Source of the DNA: Limnobaculum xujianqingii
GTDB taxonomy: Bacteria > Pseudomonadota > Gammaproteobacteria > Enterobacterales > Enterobacteriaceae
Direction: 5' to 3'
NCBI RefSeq assembly: GCF_013394855.1
Contig: NZ_JABMLK010000001.1
Location: 372,001 to 436,000 of the forward strand
DNA: 64,000 nucleotides
Shown: positions 45,978 to 55,485 of the stretch, piece after piece
Position numbering within the stretch: position 1 is the stretch's first letter
Layout of the letters: every line of letters starts with the position of its first letter
The notes under the pieces: generated by a model
What the model was told of the DNA's origin: nothing
Seen by the model: only the letters and a program-made list of their open reading frames with translations
The model's database searches: none
Made by a program: the position numbers and the translations under genes

Positions 45978-46421
45978 ATGAAGCAGTTTAAGCGCCCGGA
46001 ATCTGTGCTGGTTGTGATTTACAGCCGTGATAGTGGTCGGGTGCTTATGTTACAACGTAACGACGATCCTGACTTTTGGCAATCGGTTACCGGTAGCCTT
46101 GAGGCGGGAGAGTCTACGGAACAAACGGCGCTACGAGAAGTCAGGGAAGAGGTTGGTATTGATATTCAGGCAGAAAATTTGATTCTGCAAGACTGTCAAT
46201 GTAGCGTTGAATTTGAAATTTTTACACATTTTCGCCACCGTTATGCACCGGGTACTACGCATAATCTGGAACATTGGTTTTGTCTGGCACTACCCACAGA
46301 GCGTGAAGTTGAGTTGTCTGAGCATCATGCTTACCAGTGGCTGGATAAAACACAGGCTGCTCAACTAACAAAATCGTGGAGCAACCAACAGGCGATTGAA
46401 GAATTTGTTATTTCTCATTAA
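45978..46421 (+). CDS. nudB: Dihydroneopterin triphosphate diphosphatase
   Basis: 147-residue Nudix hydrolase. Box G39-x5-E45-x7-R53-E54-V-x-E57-E58-x-G60-I61 is intact. Ortholog of E. coli NudB (FolQ), which removes pyrophosphate from dihydroneopterin triphosphate in folate synthesis. Its place between aspS and yebC is conserved in enterobacteria. Confidence 0.96.
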   Translation: MKQFKRPESVLVVIYSRDSGRVLMLQRNDDPDFWQSVTGSLEAGESTEQTALREVREEVGIDIQAENLILQDCQCSVEFEIFTHFRHRYAPGTTHNLEHWFCLALPTEREVELSEHHAYQWLDKTQAAQLTKSWSNQQAIEEFVISH

Positions 46422-46452
46422 GCCTTAACCGGCTTTCGACTGGAGATTTTTT

Positions 46453-47196
46453 ATGGCAGGTCATAGTAAATGGGCCAATACCAAGCATCGTAAAGCGGCA
46501 CAAGATGCAAAACGCGGTAAAATTTTTACAAAAATCATTCGTGAGCTGGTAACAGCTGCCAAGTTAGGCGGTGGTGACCCAGGATCGAACCCGCGTTTAC
46601 GTGCTGCTATCGATAAAGCATTATCAAACAACATGACGCGGGATACCCTAAACCGCGCCATTGCCCGCGGTGCGGGTGGTGATGACGATAACGATATGGA
46701 AACCATCATTTATGAAGGTTACGGCCCGGGCGGTACAGCAGTTATGGTTGAGTGTTTGAGTGATAACCGTAACCGTACCGTATCTGAGGTTCGCCATGCG
46801 TTTACTAAAACCGGTGGTAACCTGGGTACTGATGGCTCCGTTTCTTATCTGTTTACCAAGAAAGGCGTTATCTCTTATGCGGAAGGTGCCGATGAAGATG
46901 CGGTAATGGATGCAGCGTTAGAAGCCGGAGCAGACGACGTTGTTACTTATGATGATGGTGCTATCGATGTATTCACCACACCAGAAAGTTTTGGTGATGT
47001 GAAAGATGCACTGGATGCCGCTGGTCTGGTCTCTATCGCAGCAGAAGTCTCTCTGATTCCATCAACTAAAGCTGAACTGGATGCAGAAACTGCACCAAAA
47101 CTGCTGCGTTTGATCGATATGCTGGAAGATTCCGATGACGTTCAAGAGGTTTACCACAATGGTGAAATCTCTGATGAGGTTGCGGCAACACTTTAA
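46453..47196 (+). CDS. yebC: YebC/PmpR family protein
   Basis: 247 residues beginning [14 protein letters not shown], the invariant family start. Three-domain TACO1/YebC fold, acidic in the C-terminal domains. Family members help translation through proline stretches or act as regulators. The stop overlaps the ruvC start by one base (TAATG). Confidence 0.98.
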   Translation: MAGHSKWANTKHRKAAQDAKRGKIFTKIIRELVTAAKLGGGDPGSNPRLRAAIDKALSNNMTRDTLNRAIARGAGGDDDNDMETIIYEGYGPGGTAVMVECLSDNRNRTVSEVRHAFTKTGGNLGTDGSVSYLFTKKGVISYAEGADEDAVMDAALEAGADDVVTYDDGAIDVFTTPESFGDVKDALDAAGLVSIAAEVSLIPSTKAELDAETAPKLLRLIDMLEDSDDVQEVYHNGEISDEVAATL

Positions 47197-47720
47197 TGGC
47201 CATCATTCTTGGCATTGACCCCGGCTCGCGAATTACTGGCTACGGCGTAATTCGTCAGCAGGGGCGTAAGTTAGAGTATCTCGGGAGCGGTTGCATTCGC
47301 ACCGCTGTCGACGACCTTCCTACCCGCCTCAAGCTGGTCTATGCTGGCGTCAGTGAAATTATCACTCAGTTCCAACCTGATTTTTTTGCCATTGAGCAGG
47401 TATTTATGGCTCGCAATGCGGACTCCGCATTAAAGCTGGGCCAGGCGCGCGGCGCTGCAATTGTTGCGGCGGTGAATGCTGATTTACCCGTCTTTGAATA
47501 TGCGGCGCGTCAGGTGAAGCAAACGGTAGTAGGGCATGGTGCGGCAGAAAAATCACAGGTACAGCATATGGTGAGAACCTTGCTTAAACTGACTGCTAAC
47601 CCACAGGCAGATGCCGCCGATGCGCTGGCAATCGCCATTACTCACTGTCACTTGAGCCAGAATACCATTCGCATGGGCAATGCCAGATTAACGCTGGCCC
47701 GTGGTCGGGTTGGGGAATAA
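47196..47720 (+). CDS. ruvC: Holliday junction resolvase RuvC
   Basis: 174 residues, RNase H-like fold. The four acidic catalytic residues are D8 (G-I-D-P-G-S), E67 (A-I-E-Q-V-F), D139 and D142 (A-D-A-A-D-A-L-A). Resolves Holliday junctions bound by RuvAB. Translationally linked to yebC. Separated from ruvA by a SOS-box-containing palindrome, so ruvAB has its own promoter. Confidence 0.98.
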   Translation: MAIILGIDPGSRITGYGVIRQQGRKLEYLGSGCIRTAVDDLPTRLKLVYAGVSEIITQFQPDFFAIEQVFMARNADSALKLGQARGAAIVAAVNADLPVFEYAARQVKQTVVGHGAAEKSQVQHMVRTLLKLTANPQADAADALAIAITHCHLSQNTIRMGNARLTLARGRVGE

Positions 47721-47767
47721 TTGAGTGAAAAGCTGAAGCTAAGTGATGCAGCGATCAAATTAATAAA

Positions 47768-47797
47768 ACAAAAGCTGGATATTTATCCAGCTTTTGT
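47768..47797. terminator. 30-bp perfect palindrome after ruvC, possible terminator
   Basis: Two 14-bp complementary arms (47768-47781 and 47784-47797) with a minimal loop. A-rich on one side and T-rich on the other, so the mRNA could terminate here. The centre is a LexA box. Confidence 0.55.
47775..47790. promoter_or_regulatory. LexA (SOS) box of ruvAB
   Basis: CTGGATATTTATCCAG, a perfect CTG-N10-CAG palindrome very like the known E. coli ruvA SOS box. It lies about 108 bases before ruvA. LexA should repress ruvAB until DNA damage. Confidence 0.9.
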
Positions 47798-47897
47798 TAT
47801 GTAATACGTGTATAAATAGAGACGTTAAGCGGCAGGCCACTTAAGATGAACTTTATCTTTAGTTTCTGCCCTGTGTAAGCCATAAGGAGCCTGAATC

Positions 47898-48509
47898 GTG
47901 ATTGGTCGTTTACGTGGAGTTATTCTGGAAAAACAGCCCCCTGAAGTTCTGCTTGAGGTGAATGGTGTTGGTTATGAAGTATTTATGCCAATGAGCTGTT
48001 TCTATGAATTACCCGATCGGGGTCAGGAAGCCATTATCTTCACCCATTTTGTGGTGCGTGAAGATGCGCAATTACTGTATGGCTTTAATGATAAGCAGGA
48101 GCGGGCGCTGTTTCGCGAATTGATTAAAGTGAATGGCGTTGGGCCAAAACTGGCTCTGGCGATTCTCTCTGGTATGTCTGCCCAGCAGTTTGTTCATGCC
48201 GTAGAACAGGAACAAATTAGTACATTGGTTAAGTTGCCGGGTGTTGGTAAGAAAACCGCTGAACGCCTGGTGGTAGAAATGAAAGATCGCTTCAAAGGAC
48301 TCAATGGCGATCTGTTTAACAACAATAACGACTTGCCTCCACTTAGCCCGTCGAAAAGCGCGGATAATGATGCAGAGTCGGAAGCGGTATCTGCACTGGT
48401 CTCTCTGGGTTATAAGCCACAGGAAGCCAGCCGACTGGTCAGCAAAGTGGTAACGCCGGGTGCCGATAGTGAAACCCTGATCCGTGAAGCATTGCGTTCT
48501 GCACTGTAA
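47898..48509 (+). CDS. ruvA: Holliday junction DNA helicase subunit RuvA
   Basis: 203 residues. N-terminal OB domain (M-I-G-R-L-R-G), two helix-hairpin-helix motifs ([13 protein letters not shown] and [12 protein letters not shown]), flexible acidic linker and the C-terminal RuvB-binding domain ([12 protein letters not shown]). Tetramer that binds junctions and loads RuvB. Its stop is 17 bases before ruvB. Confidence 0.98.
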   Translation: MIGRLRGVILEKQPPEVLLEVNGVGYEVFMPMSCFYELPDRGQEAIIFTHFVVREDAQLLYGFNDKQERALFRELIKVNGVGPKLALAILSGMSAQQFVHAVEQEQISTLVKLPGVGKKTAERLVVEMKDRFKGLNGDLFNNNNDLPPLSPSKSADNDAESEAVSALVSLGYKPQEASRLVSKVVTPGADSETLIREALRSAL

Positions 48510-48526
48510 GTAGAAAGAGAAAAAGC

Positions 48527-49543
48527 ATGATTGAAGCCGATCGTTTGATTTCACCCGTAGCGCAGTTTGAAGAAGAAGACCCTATCGACCGTGCGATGCG
48601 CCCTAAACTACTAAGTGAGTATGTTGGGCAGCCTCACGTTCGTGAACAGATGGAGATCTTTATTCAGGCCGCCAGATTACGAGGTGATGCGCTGGATCAT
48701 CTGCTGATTTTTGGTCCTCCCGGCTTAGGTAAGACCACATTGGCTAATATCGTTGCCAATGAAATGGGGGTAAATCTGCGAACCACTTCAGGACCTGTTC
48801 TGGAAAAAGCAGGGGATCTGGCAGCGATGTTAACCAATCTGGAACCTCATGATGTGCTGTTTATTGATGAGATTCATCGTCTTTCGCCAGTAGTGGAAGA
48901 GATTCTGTATCCGGCAATGGAGGACTATCAGCTGGATATCATGATTGGTGAAGGTCCGGCTGCGCGTTCTATTAAAATTGATTTACCCCCGTTTACTCTG
49001 GTTGGCGCCACAACGCGTGCAGGTTCACTCACTTCGCCGTTACGCGATCGTTTTGGTATTGTGCAGCGTTTGGAGTTCTATCAGGTTGCCGATCTGGAAT
49101 CGATTGTTTCACGTAGCGCTCAGTGTATGGATCTCAATTTGTCACAGGAAGGAGCCAATCAGATTGCCCGCCGGGCACGAGGAACACCGCGCATAGCTAA
49201 CCGTCTGCTACGTCGGGTGCGTGATTTTGCCGAGGTTCGGGCAAATGGTGCCATTGATGGTGATGTGGCAACTCGGGCGCTGGATATGCTGGATGTCGAC
49301 GCTGAAGGTTTTGATTTTATGGACCGTAAGCTATTACTGGCCATTATCGATAAATTTATGGGTGGTCCGGTTGGATTGGATAACCTTGCTGCCGCGATTG
49401 GGGAAGAGCGGGAAACTATCGAAGATGTTATCGAACCTTATCTGATTCAGCAGGGCTTCATTCAGCGCACGCCAAGAGGGCGCATGGCAACTCAACATGC
49501 CTATCAACATTTTGGCATTACCAGAGATGACGAACGGCGTTAA
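48527..49543 (+). CDS. ruvB: Holliday junction branch migration ATPase RuvB
   Basis: 338 residues. Walker [10 protein letters not shown] (63-71), Walker B F-I-D-E-I-H (112-117), sensor 1 G-A-T-T-R-A-G, arginine finger region R-D-R-F-G-I, and the winged-helix C-terminus Q-R-T-P-R-G-R. Motor of the RuvAB complex. A-G-rich ribosome-binding site upstream of the ATG. Confidence 0.99.
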   Translation: MIEADRLISPVAQFEEEDPIDRAMRPKLLSEYVGQPHVREQMEIFIQAARLRGDALDHLLIFGPPGLGKTTLANIVANEMGVNLRTTSGPVLEKAGDLAAMLTNLEPHDVLFIDEIHRLSPVVEEILYPAMEDYQLDIMIGEGPAARSIKIDLPPFTLVGATTRAGSLTSPLRDRFGIVQRLEFYQVADLESIVSRSAQCMDLNLSQEGANQIARRARGTPRIANRLLRRVRDFAEVRANGAIDGDVATRALDMLDVDAEGFDFMDRKLLLAIIDKFMGGPVGLDNLAAAIGEERETIEDVIEPYLIQQGFIQRTPRGRMATQHAYQHFGITRDDERR

Positions 49544-49563
49544 TATTAACCGTCAGAAAAGAT

Positions 49564-49596
49564 AAAAAAACCGGAGAACATAGCTCCGGTTTTTTA
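49564..49596. terminator. Convergent terminator between ruvB and grxA
   Basis: Stem AAAAAACCGGAG with CTCCGGTTTTTT and a short loop, T and A tracts for both directions. Confidence 0.9.
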
Positions 49597-49620
49597 TTGA
49601 GTCAGGTTGATTATCAATAA

Positions 49621-49884
49621 TTATTGATACAGGCTCAGGTTCTCTTTTGCGTAAGCTTCAAAATCGGTGCAACCACCAATATGAACCTGATCGATAAAGA
49701 TTTGAGGTACGGTTTCTACTGGTTTACCGACGGTTTTTTCCAGGTCGGCTTTAGTAATACCTTCTGCGTGAATATCAACATAGTTATAGCTGAAATCGTC
49801 ACGTTCCTGACTTAATTTTTCTGCTAATTCTTTAGCACGAACACAATAAGGACACCCAGGACGTCCAAAAATCACAACAAACAT
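49621..49884 (-). CDS. grxA: Glutaredoxin 1
   Basis: 87 residues with active site C11-P-Y-C14, the cis-Pro loop T-V-P-Q-I-F-I-D and G-G-C-T-D-F. Ortholog of E. coli GrxA, which reduces ribonucleotide reductase and OxyR. AAGGAG upstream. Divergent from nfsA as in E. coli, but the intervening ybjC is missing. Confidence 0.97.
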   Translation of the reverse strand: MFVVIFGRPGCPYCVRAKELAEKLSQERDDFSYNYVDIHAEGITKADLEKTVGKPVETVPQIFIDQVHIGGCTDFEAYAKENLSLYQ

Positions 49885-50179
49885 GAATACTCCTTAAAAT
49901 TTTTAGAATGTTCGGCTTTTCGCCGTTAGCCAATATGATAAAAACTGCCGATACTATGCCCGTCACAGGCAGTAAAAAAAAGCAGGAATTACCTGTCAGT
50001 TTGATAAATCTTACCTATCTGACACTAACTGCATAAATTTATAAAGAAAAATTTGTGTAAAAAAACATATAGCAGTCAGCCGCTGGGGAATCACTTTCTG
50101 TCAGAGGAGCTGTATATGTTACGATAACCCGTGTTTTAGCTACGTTGTCAGGTTACACCAACAAAAATCAGGACTTTCT

Positions 50180-50902
50180 ATGACGCCAACTATCGATCTT
50201 ATCTGCTCCCATCGTTCCATCCGTGCTTTTACCCCTCAACCGGTGACGGATGAACAGCGTCAGGCAATTATTCGGGCCGCGCAGTCAACATCAAGCTCCA
50301 GCTTTTTGCAATGCAGTTCGATCATTCGGGTAACCGACCGGGATTTGCGTTTGGCACTGGTGGAATACAGCGGTGGTCAAAAGCATGTGGCTCAGGCGGC
50401 AGAGTTTTGGGTGTTTTGTGCTGACTATCATCGCAATCAGGAAATCTGCCCTGAAGCTGAACTGGGATATGCAGAACAATTATTGTTAGGTGCGGTTGAT
50501 ACCGCCATGATGGCGCAAAATGCCTTAACGGCAGCAGAATCATTAGGGCTGGGTGGTGTGTATATCGGTGGGCTAAGAAATAATATCGCAGCAGTGACCG
50601 AGCTACTGCAACTGCCAAAACATGTATTGCCGCTGTTTGGCCTGTGTCTGGGTTATCCCGATCAACAGCCTGAACAGAAGCCTCGTTTGCCTGCGGAGAT
50701 AGTAGTGCATGAAAATAACTATCAACCATTAAACCGGGAACTGCTGGCGCAATACGATGCCCATATTGTGGCTTATTACGAGGCTCGTTCAGAGAATAAA
50801 AAGCACGTTAGCTGGAGCGAACAAATAGCCGCTACGGTTCGTAAAGAGCGTCGTCCATTTATTCTGGACTATCTGCATAAGCAGGGTTGGGTAACCCGCT
50901 AA
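50180..50902 (+). CDS. nfsA: Oxygen-insensitive NADPH nitroreductase NfsA
   Basis: 240 residues, FMN-dependent nitroreductase family A. H-R-S-I-R-A-F near the start (FMN phosphate binding), Q-S-T-S-S-S-S-F-L-Q-C-S-S, E-S-L-G-L-G-G-V-Y-I-G-G-L-R-N and L-C-L-G-Y-P. Reduces quinones and nitroaromatics. E. coli has rimK next; here a DUF4250 gene follows instead. AGGA 8 bases upstream of ATG. Confidence 0.96.
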   Translation: MTPTIDLICSHRSIRAFTPQPVTDEQRQAIIRAAQSTSSSSFLQCSSIIRVTDRDLRLALVEYSGGQKHVAQAAEFWVFCADYHRNQEICPEAELGYAEQLLLGAVDTAMMAQNALTAAESLGLGGVYIGGLRNNIAAVTELLQLPKHVLPLFGLCLGYPDQQPEQKPRLPAEIVVHENNYQPLNRELLAQYDAHIVAYYEARSENKKHVSWSEQIAATVRKERRPFILDYLHKQGWVTR

Positions 50903-50903
50903 G

Positions 50904-51122
50904 TTAGCGAAATTGGTTATTGGATAGCTGGTATTGATAGCCAGCATCCGATAGCTTTTTGATGAGTGCATCCCGGTCAATCTCATAACTACTTACCAAA
51001 TCGTCAAGGGATTCGAACTCATCTCTTAGTTTCATATTGATGAGGCTAAATAGCAGGTGGGGATCCATAGTTAAAAAGTTTCGACGTTGCATATTTTTTC
51101 CGGTGATGACGTAAAAACTCAT
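50904..51122 (-). CDS. DUF4250 domain protein
   Basis: 72 residues; the core N-F-L-T-M-D-P-H-L-L-F-S-L-I-N-M-K-L-R-D-E-F-x-S-L-D-D-L matches DUF4250. A GAGGTAAG upstream of ATG 51122 is strong; ATG 51092 would give the usual shorter family form. Function unknown. It is convergent with nfsA, ending two bases from its stop. Confidence 0.85.
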   Translation of the reverse strand: MSFYVITGKNMQRRNFLTMDPHLLFSLINMKLRDEFESLDDLVSSYEIDRDALIKKLSDAGYQYQLSNNQFR

Positions 51123-51206
51123 AATAACTTACCTCATCAGGTAATAAATAGGGTAATATTCGTGCGTTATTGCACTTTCTTTTTGATTTACTGAGGACAT
51201 ACCATA

Positions 51207-51701
51207 ATGGATAAGCTGATCGTCCCTGATCTGGCCCTAATGCGTAGTTGGCTTGAACAGTTGGGCATCGCCTTTTTCGAATGTGATTCTTGTCAGGCTT
51301 TACATTTACCATACCTGCAAAGCGTTGATGGTATTTTTGATGCCAAGGTCGATCTACTCGAAAATGTTATTTTATTCTCTGCTGTGGCGGAAATTCGTCC
51401 TGTGGCACTGATTCCTTTGGTTGCCGATCTCAGCCAAATTAATGCCTCATCATTAACCACTAAAGTATTTATTGATGTTCAGGATGACAACTTACCTAAG
51501 ATGGTTATTTGTCAGTCTTTGAGTGCGGCTGCGGGTATCACATTAGAGCAGTTCCGTTTGCTACTGCAGGAAGCAGAAGAACAAACCACTCAAATTATTA
51601 TGGAAGCCAGAGCCAATGAGCTACTGACTGTCAGTGATAACGAGCGTGAGACTGAAGATGATATTCAGGTGCTTCGTTCAATTACCCATACCATTCATTA
51701 A
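51207..51701 (+). CDS. ybjN: YbjN sensory-transduction-like protein
   Basis: 164 residues, similar to E. coli YbjN from G-I-A-F-F-E-C-D-S-C-Q-A-L-H-L-P through D-A-K-V-D-L-L-E-N and I-N-A-S-S-L-T-x-K. Multi-copy YbjN affects motility and biofilm in E. coli, mechanism unknown; fold resembles type III secretion chaperones. The last 20 residues are acidic and variable. Confidence 0.95.
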   Translation: MDKLIVPDLALMRSWLEQLGIAFFECDSCQALHLPYLQSVDGIFDAKVDLLENVILFSAVAEIRPVALIPLVADLSQINASSLTTKVFIDVQDDNLPKMVICQSLSAAAGITLEQFRLLLQEAEEQTTQIIMEARANELLTVSDNERETEDDIQVLRSITHTIH

Positions 51702-51745
51702 TTTTTCCTATATCTGCTTAATCCAGTGTTCCGGAGTCCGTTCTG

Positions 51746-52891
51746 ATGCAGTGCCAGCTTCATGCCGCAGGGCTTTGTTATTCATGCCAATGGATAGATA
51801 AACCCTATTCACAGCAACTGGAAGAGAAACAGCAAGGGCTGGCAATATTGCTGGATTCGATCCCCGTTGAGCAGTGGTGTATGCCGGTATCAGGTGTTGA
51901 GGCTGGCTTTCGCAATAAAGCAAAAATGGTGGTAAGCGGTAGTGTTGAACGTCCGATATTAGGGCTACCAGTTAAACAGGGTGAAGCGGTCGATTTGTGT
52001 GACTGTCCACTTTATCCTGAGTCTATGCGCAATGTGTTTCCATACCTCAAACAGTTTATTGCCCGGGCAGGATTAACACCCTATAACGTAGAACGTAAAC
52101 GGGGCGAATTGAAATTTATTCTGCTTACTGAGAGTCAGTTCAATGGCGGATTAATGCTGCGTTTTGTGCTGCGTTCAGAAAATAAACTCCAACAGTTGCG
52201 CCAGGCTATACCCTGGTTACAGGCACAGTTACCTCAACTACAGGTTATATCGGCAAATATCCAACCGATTCACATGGCGGTGCTGGAAGGGGAACAGGAA
52301 ATCATTCTCACTTCCCAGGATGCGTTAGAAGAACAGTTAAATCATATTCCGTTGTATATTCGGCCGCGCAGTTTTTTTCAGACTAATCCTGAAGTAGCAG
52401 AAAAGCTGTATGCCACCGCAAGAGAGTGGGTATCAACGTTGAATATTCACAGTATGTGGGATCTGTTCTGCGGTGTGGGGGGCTTTGGCCTTCATTGCGC
52501 GGCTAATTCTGAGATTAAACTGACGGGTATTGAAATCAGCGCGGAAGCTATTGAATGTGCTAAACGCTCGGCGGCTTCCATTGGATTGAATAATATTGAG
52601 TTTGATGCACTGGATTCAACTCAGTTTGCCCGTAGCAAACATCAACAGAATATTCCGGATCTGGTTCTGGTTAATCCACCGCGTCGGGGAATTGGTGAAG
52701 AGCTTTGTGAATATCTGAGTCAAATGTCCCCGGACTGGATACTTTATTCCAGCTGTAATGCGCAAACGATGACAAAAGATATTCATCAGCTTACCGGCTA
52801 CCGGATAGTGAGGGTTCAACTGTTTGATATGTTCCCTCATACCGCGCATTATGAAGTTCTGACTTTACTACAACGTATTGAGACAAAATAA
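51746..52891 (+). CDS. rlmC: 23S rRNA m5U747 methyltransferase RlmC
   Basis: 381 residues. N-terminal Fe-S Cys (C3, C11, C14 and C-D-C-P-L-Y-P), SAM motif [27 protein letters not shown], and catalytic Cys in Y-S-S-C-N-A-Q-T. Methylates U747 of 23S rRNA. Ortholog of E. coli rlmC (rumB). Confidence 0.97.
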   Translation: MQCQLHAAGLCYSCQWIDKPYSQQLEEKQQGLAILLDSIPVEQWCMPVSGVEAGFRNKAKMVVSGSVERPILGLPVKQGEAVDLCDCPLYPESMRNVFPYLKQFIARAGLTPYNVERKRGELKFILLTESQFNGGLMLRFVLRSENKLQQLRQAIPWLQAQLPQLQVISANIQPIHMAVLEGEQEIILTSQDALEEQLNHIPLYIRPRSFFQTNPEVAEKLYATAREWVSTLNIHSMWDLFCGVGGFGLHCAANSEIKLTGIEISAEAIECAKRSAASIGLNNIEFDALDSTQFARSKHQQNIPDLVLVNPPRRGIGEELCEYLSQMSPDWILYSSCNAQTMTKDIHQLTGYRIVRVQLFDMFPHTAHYEVLTLLQRIETK

Positions 52892-52895
52892 AGCC

Positions 52896-53393
52896 TTAGC
52901 GTTTATTCTCTTTATAGGGAATGCCTTCCAGCTCCAGCAGTGCTTTCTTCACGTGTAAACCACCAGAGTATCCGGTTAATGAATTATCTTTTCCCATCAC
53001 CCGATGGCAGGGAAGAATAATAGCAATAGGATTAGCCCCTACGGCTCCACCCACCGCTTGTGCACCTTTAGGTTTATTGATCGCTGCGGCGATATCGCCA
53101 TAGCTGACGACCTTTGCGTAATCAATAGATTTAAGCTGATGCCAGACGCTTTTTTGAAACTCTGAGCCTTCTGGCTCGCAAGGGATTAGGCTGAAATCTA
53201 CTTTTTTACCGGCAAAATAATCAGTAAGAGTTTTAACCACTAAACAAATAATCGGATGCTGAGCATCGTCAATCCATGTGCTCTCCGGCTGGCGGCGCTC
53301 AACTTCATTTGGTAGCCAAAGCTGTCTCAGGGCAATATCGTCCGCCACGATACGCAATTGACCCACAGGGGAGAGATAGAGTTGATGATACAT
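52896..53393 (-). CDS. ogt: Methylated-DNA-protein-cysteine methyltransferase
   Basis: 165 residues with the suicide site P-C129-H-R-V and the DNA-binding Arg-type helix (I-N-K-P-K-G-A-Q-A-V-G-G-A-V-G-A-N-P-I). Repairs O6-methylguanine by moving the methyl to Cys129. Ogt-type single-domain length; assignment to ogt rather than another AGT paralog is by size. Convergent with rlmC (4 bases apart). Confidence 0.88.
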   Translation of the reverse strand: MYHQLYLSPVGQLRIVADDIALRQLWLPNEVERRQPESTWIDDAQHPIICLVVKTLTDYFAGKKVDFSLIPCEPEGSEFQKSVWHQLKSIDYAKVVSYGDIAAAINKPKGAQAVGGAVGANPIAIILPCHRVMGKDNSLTGYSGGLHVKKALLELEGIPYKENKR

Positions 53394-53455
53394 AGCAGGT
53401 TATCCTTTAACCGGAAACGAGAGAAAAAGTATATTAACACTGCGAAACTAAAAGT

Positions 53456-53485
53456 AAAAATGGCCTCATAAAGAGGCCATTTTTA
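53456..53485. terminator. Terminator between artJ and ogt
   Basis: 12-bp stem AAAAATGGCCTC with GAGGCCATTTTT and a 5-base loop, directly after the artJ stop on the minus strand. Confidence 0.9.
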
Positions 53486-53501
53486 TGTCTGGGACAATGA
53501 T

Positions 53502-54233
53502 TTATTGCGGAAACCACTTATGACTGATTTGCTGGTAGGTGCCGTCCTTTTTCACTGCTTCCAGCGCGGTGTTGATTTTATTCATCAGCTCAGCGTTATC
53601 CTGACGTACTGCAATACCTAAACCTGCACCAAAATAGGCTGGATCGGCAATATGCTCACCTAAAGTGACCAGCTCAGGGCTGGTTTTTAGCCATTCGTTC
53701 ACCGCCGCAGTATCACCAAATACGGCATCCAGACGACCGTTCTTCAGGTCGATAACTGCAGTTTGGTAGCTATCATAAGGAACGGTTTTAATTTCAGGAT
53801 GCTTTTCATTCATGTATTTCTGATGAGTGGAACCATTCTCCATACCCACTTTTTTGCCTTTCATCTGGTCAACAGAAGTAATGGTACCTTTACGTACAAT
53901 AAGCACTGCAGAGTTAGCATAATAAGGCTGGCTAAACAGAACCTGTTTGCTACGTTCGGCGGTGATATCCATACCAGAAATTACCACATCATAACGACGG
54001 AATTTCAAAGCAGGGATCAGGCTATCAAACGCATGGTTGGAAAAAGTACATTCTGTTTTCATCTCTTTGCAAAGTGCTTTGGCCAGATCGATATCAAAAC
54101 CTGCAATATTGCTGTCTTTATCCATAAACTCAAACGGAGGGTAAGTTGCAGATGATGCAAAACGGATGGGATCGGCTGCCTGAGCAGATAACGCGGCACC
54201 GGCTAATAACAGAATGGCTACAACTTTCTTCAT
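53502..54233 (-). CDS. artJ: Periplasmic arginine-binding protein
   Basis: 243 residues, signal peptide ending A-Q-A, then the SBP_bac_3 fold: A-T-Y-P-P-F-E-F, F-D-I-D-L-A-K-A-L-C-K, Y-D-V-V-I-S-G-M-D-I-T-A-E-R, G-M-E-N-G-S-T-H-Q-K-Y and F-G-D-T-A-A-V. Closest to E. coli ArtJ (or ArtI), the arginine receptor of the ArtPQM transporter, whose other genes are not in the window. Two ARG boxes lie upstream. GGAG precedes the ATG. Confidence 0.93.
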   Translation of the reverse strand: MKKVVAILLLAGAALSAQAADPIRFASSATYPPFEFMDKDSNIAGFDIDLAKALCKEMKTECTFSNHAFDSLIPALKFRRYDVVISGMDITAERSKQVLFSQPYYANSAVLIVRKGTITSVDQMKGKKVGMENGSTHQKYMNEKHPEIKTVPYDSYQTAVIDLKNGRLDAVFGDTAAVNEWLKTSPELVTLGEHIADPAYFGAGLGIAVRQDNAELMNKINTALEAVKKDGTYQQISHKWFPQ

Positions 54234-54261
54234 GGTACAGACTCCGATAATAAAAAATGGC

Positions 54262-54300
54262 TATGAATATTTATTCGCATAAATCGAATATATATTCATT
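54262..54300. promoter_or_regulatory. Two ARG boxes (ArgR operator) of artJ
   Basis: Two 18-bp sites, 54262-54279 and 54283-54300, each close to the T-N-T-G-A-A-T-W4-A-T-T-C-A-N-W consensus and separated by exactly 3 bp, the geometry ArgR hexamers bind. Each has a mismatch at one conserved position. They lie 29-67 bases upstream of artJ. Confidence 0.8.
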
Positions 54301-54360
54301 AAATATGAATAAGCAAGCAAAATCTTTATTAAAGATGAAAGAGATGAAAAAAGCGTCAGT

Positions 54361-55221
54361 TTAATCCTCCTGACATATCCAATCCTGAAACAGCTGCATC
54401 GCTGAAGTCAGACGTTTGGATTTCAGTCGGGTTAGCCAGTAGCTGCCCATATCGATCTCTGTTTTGAAGGGGCGGATAAGAACACCGGTTGTTAACTCTC
54501 GTTCAAACATTTTTGCTGGGGCCAGAGCGACCCCGACATTTTGTATGGCGGCCTCAACCATCAAACGAGAAGAATCGAAAATTATGCCATTTGGTCGCCA
54601 TGGGCTGAGACCGGCGTGAATTAGCCAGCGCTCCCATTCTTCTTCACGGTAAGAGCGAAGAAGGGTTTCTTTCTCAAGATCGCCCGGTTCTGCCAGACGT
54701 TTAGCGGTCTCTGGCGAACATAACACCGTTAATGGAGCATCGAATAATAGCGTATTGTCACTGGTCGACCAGCTGCCTTCACCAAACCGAATGGCGAAAT
54801 CCAAACCTTCGGCAGCAAGATTGACCACATTGTTATTGGTGAGTAATTTCAATTCAATGAAAGGGTATTTTTCACGGAATTTCCACAGTCTGGGAAGTAG
54901 CCAACCCACAGCAAAAGTACCTACGGTAGCAATCGTAAGTACCTCATGAAATTCTCCTCCTTCAAAACGTTTTAATACCGTCTGAATATGATCAAATGAT
55001 TCAGTTAATACCGGAAGTAAAACCTGAGCTTGTTCAGTCATCTCCAGGCCACGGGGCAAACGTTTAAACAGGGCTGTGCCCAGTTGTGCTTCGAGCAAGC
55101 GAACCTGTTGGCTAACCGCTGCCTGAGTTACGTTTAATTCAAGCCCGGCACGGGTAAAGTTCAGATGTCTGGCTGAAGCTTCGAAAGCACGTAGCGCATT
55201 AAGAGGAAAAAAAGATCGCAT
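54361..55221 (-). CDS. LysR-family regulator, AmpR-like
   Basis: 286 residues. N-terminal HTH with F-P-L-N-A-L-R-A-F-E-A-S-A-R-H-L-N-F-T-R-A-G-L-E-L-N-V-T-Q-A-A-V-S (helix-turn-helix about 8-50), then the periplasmic-binding-like effector domain with L-T-I-A-T-V-G-T-F-A-V-G-W-L-L-P-R-L and F-A-I-R-F-G-E-G. This AmpR/GcvA-like pattern, and its divergent place beside a class A beta-lactamase gene (264 bases apart), suggests it activates bla in response to cell-wall fragments as AmpR does. The inducer is not shown by the sequence. Confidence 0.85.
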   Translation of the reverse strand: MRSFFPLNALRAFEASARHLNFTRAGLELNVTQAAVSQQVRLLEAQLGTALFKRLPRGLEMTEQAQVLLPVLTESFDHIQTVLKRFEGGEFHEVLTIATVGTFAVGWLLPRLWKFREKYPFIELKLLTNNNVVNLAAEGLDFAIRFGEGSWSTSDNTLLFDAPLTVLCSPETAKRLAEPGDLEKETLLRSYREEEWERWLIHAGLSPWRPNGIIFDSSRLMVEAAIQNVGVALAPAKMFERELTTGVLIRPFKTEIDMGSYWLTRLKSKRLTSAMQLFQDWICQED

Positions 55222-55303
55222 TAATGAACACCTATAAGTTTTTCTTTACCCTTGGTGAAAATAACCTTGCTTGTGAATCGTTTTATAATGATTGATATTG
55301 CTC

Positions 55304-55319
55304 GGATTATCACTAATCC
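55304..55319. promoter_or_regulatory. Palindrome between LysR gene and bla
   Basis: GGATTA-N4-TAATCC, perfect 6-bp arms, near the centre of the divergent intergenic region. Candidate for the regulator's binding site; a typical LysR T-N11-A motif elsewhere is also possible. Confidence 0.45.
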
Positions 55320-55485
55320 AAAGTATTAATAGAGCAGGGCATGATGATTAATACCTGTCATCATAGCGACTAATCTGGCTATGGTAATAGTATTTCTTTT
55401 GATAAGCGAATTACCCATTGAAGTGATAATGCATAACCATTTGAGAGAACGACTTTTGTAAAATATTTCATTTAACGAGACTAAT

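Noticed and set aside
49939..49982. Terminator-like ACTGCC...GGCAGT with an A run near grxA
   Set aside because: Only 6 bp of stem with an 18-base loop, and oriented for a minus-strand transcript that has no gene upstream.
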